Shown: piece by piece, positions 6,618 through 6,692 of the stretch | How positions within the stretch are numbered: position 1 is the stretch's first letter | Layout: each line of letters starts with the position of its first letter | NCBI GenBank assembly: GCA_958446555.1 | Contig: CAUCWU010000140.1 | Span: 1-6,692, forward strand | Reading direction: 5' to 3' | Source: an uncultured Lachnospiraceae bacterium | GTDB taxonomy: Bacteria; Bacillota; Clostridia; Lachnospirales; Lachnospiraceae | DNA: 6,692 nt | Position numbers and translations under genes: made by a program | The notes under the pieces: model-generated | Databases searched by the model: none | The model's input: only the letters and a program-made list of their open reading frames with translations | Told to the model about the DNA's origin: nothing

Positions 6618-6692
6618 ATGAAATTTAGAAAAGCATCTAGTTTATTTTTAGCAGGCGCTATGTGTTTATCAACTTTTGGCGGTGCAATGAGT
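6618..6692 (+). CDS. Exported protein, N-terminal signal peptide only (partial); possibly an ABC-transporter sugar-binding protein
   Basis: An ATG preceded by a very strong ribosome binding site (AGGGAGGA, 6601-6608, nine bases away) opens 25 codons up to the window edge. They read MKFRKASSLFLAGAMCLSTFGGAMS: a basic n-region (K2, R4, K5) and a hydrophobic core (about 8-23), as in a Sec signal peptide. No proper lipobox is seen within the window. The mature protein is not visible, so identity cannot be proved. In Firmicutes the gene after a YesM/YesN-type pair is very often the solute-binding protein of a carbohydrate ABC transporter, which is my best guess. Confidence 0.7.
   Translation, partial: MKFRKASSLFLAGAMCLSTFGGAMS

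Noticed and set aside
6660..6665. Possible lipobox cysteine (AGAMC) in the exported protein
   Set aside because: Met directly before the Cys does not fit the Leu-Ala/Ser-Gly/Ala-Cys lipobox, and the Cys lies within the hydrophobic core. A true lipobox, if any, would be past the window edge.

Overview
The window reads as low-GC Firmicutes DNA, most likely from a gut Clostridium of the Lachnospiraceae type (Roseburia, Agathobacter, Butyrivibrio or Lachnospira relatives). This rests on base composition, strong Shine-Dalgarno sites, the compact phosphorylase, and a YesM/YesN-type sensor pair placed before an exported protein. The genus is inferred, not shown.

Layout. (1) Positions 1-660, minus strand: the 5' 220 codons of an AraC-family regulator with an N-terminal cupin domain, cut by the window edge just inside its DNA-binding region. 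(2) Positions 661-858: a divergent intergenic region with a 60-base imperfect hairpin, a good minus-strand promoter and a plus-strand -10 box that overlaps the minus-strand -35. (3) Positions 859-3114, plus strand: a complete alpha-glucan (glycogen/maltodextrin) phosphorylase of 751 aa, followed by a clear intrinsic terminator. (4) Positions 3163-6498, plus strand: a near-consensus promoter drives a two-gene operon. It encodes a 518-aa response regulator (REC plus AraC-type HTH) and, overlapping by 14 bases and starting at TTG, a 574-aa membrane histidine kinase. (5) Positions 6499-6692: a 119-base gap with a -10 box and a strong ribosome binding site, then the first 25 codons of an exported protein, plausibly the binding protein of a sugar ABC transporter.

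How the parts fit: the phosphorylase releases glucose-1-phosphate from alpha-glucans in the cytoplasm. The divergent cupin/AraC regulator is the obvious candidate to control it. The kinase/regulator pair is of the class that senses extracellular carbohydrate (directly or through a binding protein) and activates a neighbouring transporter, and the exported protein downstream is the likely target. That the whole region serves starch or maltodextrin use is an inference from adjacency.

Every gene belongs to a known family and I see no novel system. The points most worth a second look are the intergenic hairpin, the overlapping divergent promoters, a change in codon use within the phosphorylase gene, and the promoter of the exported protein, which lacks a good -35.
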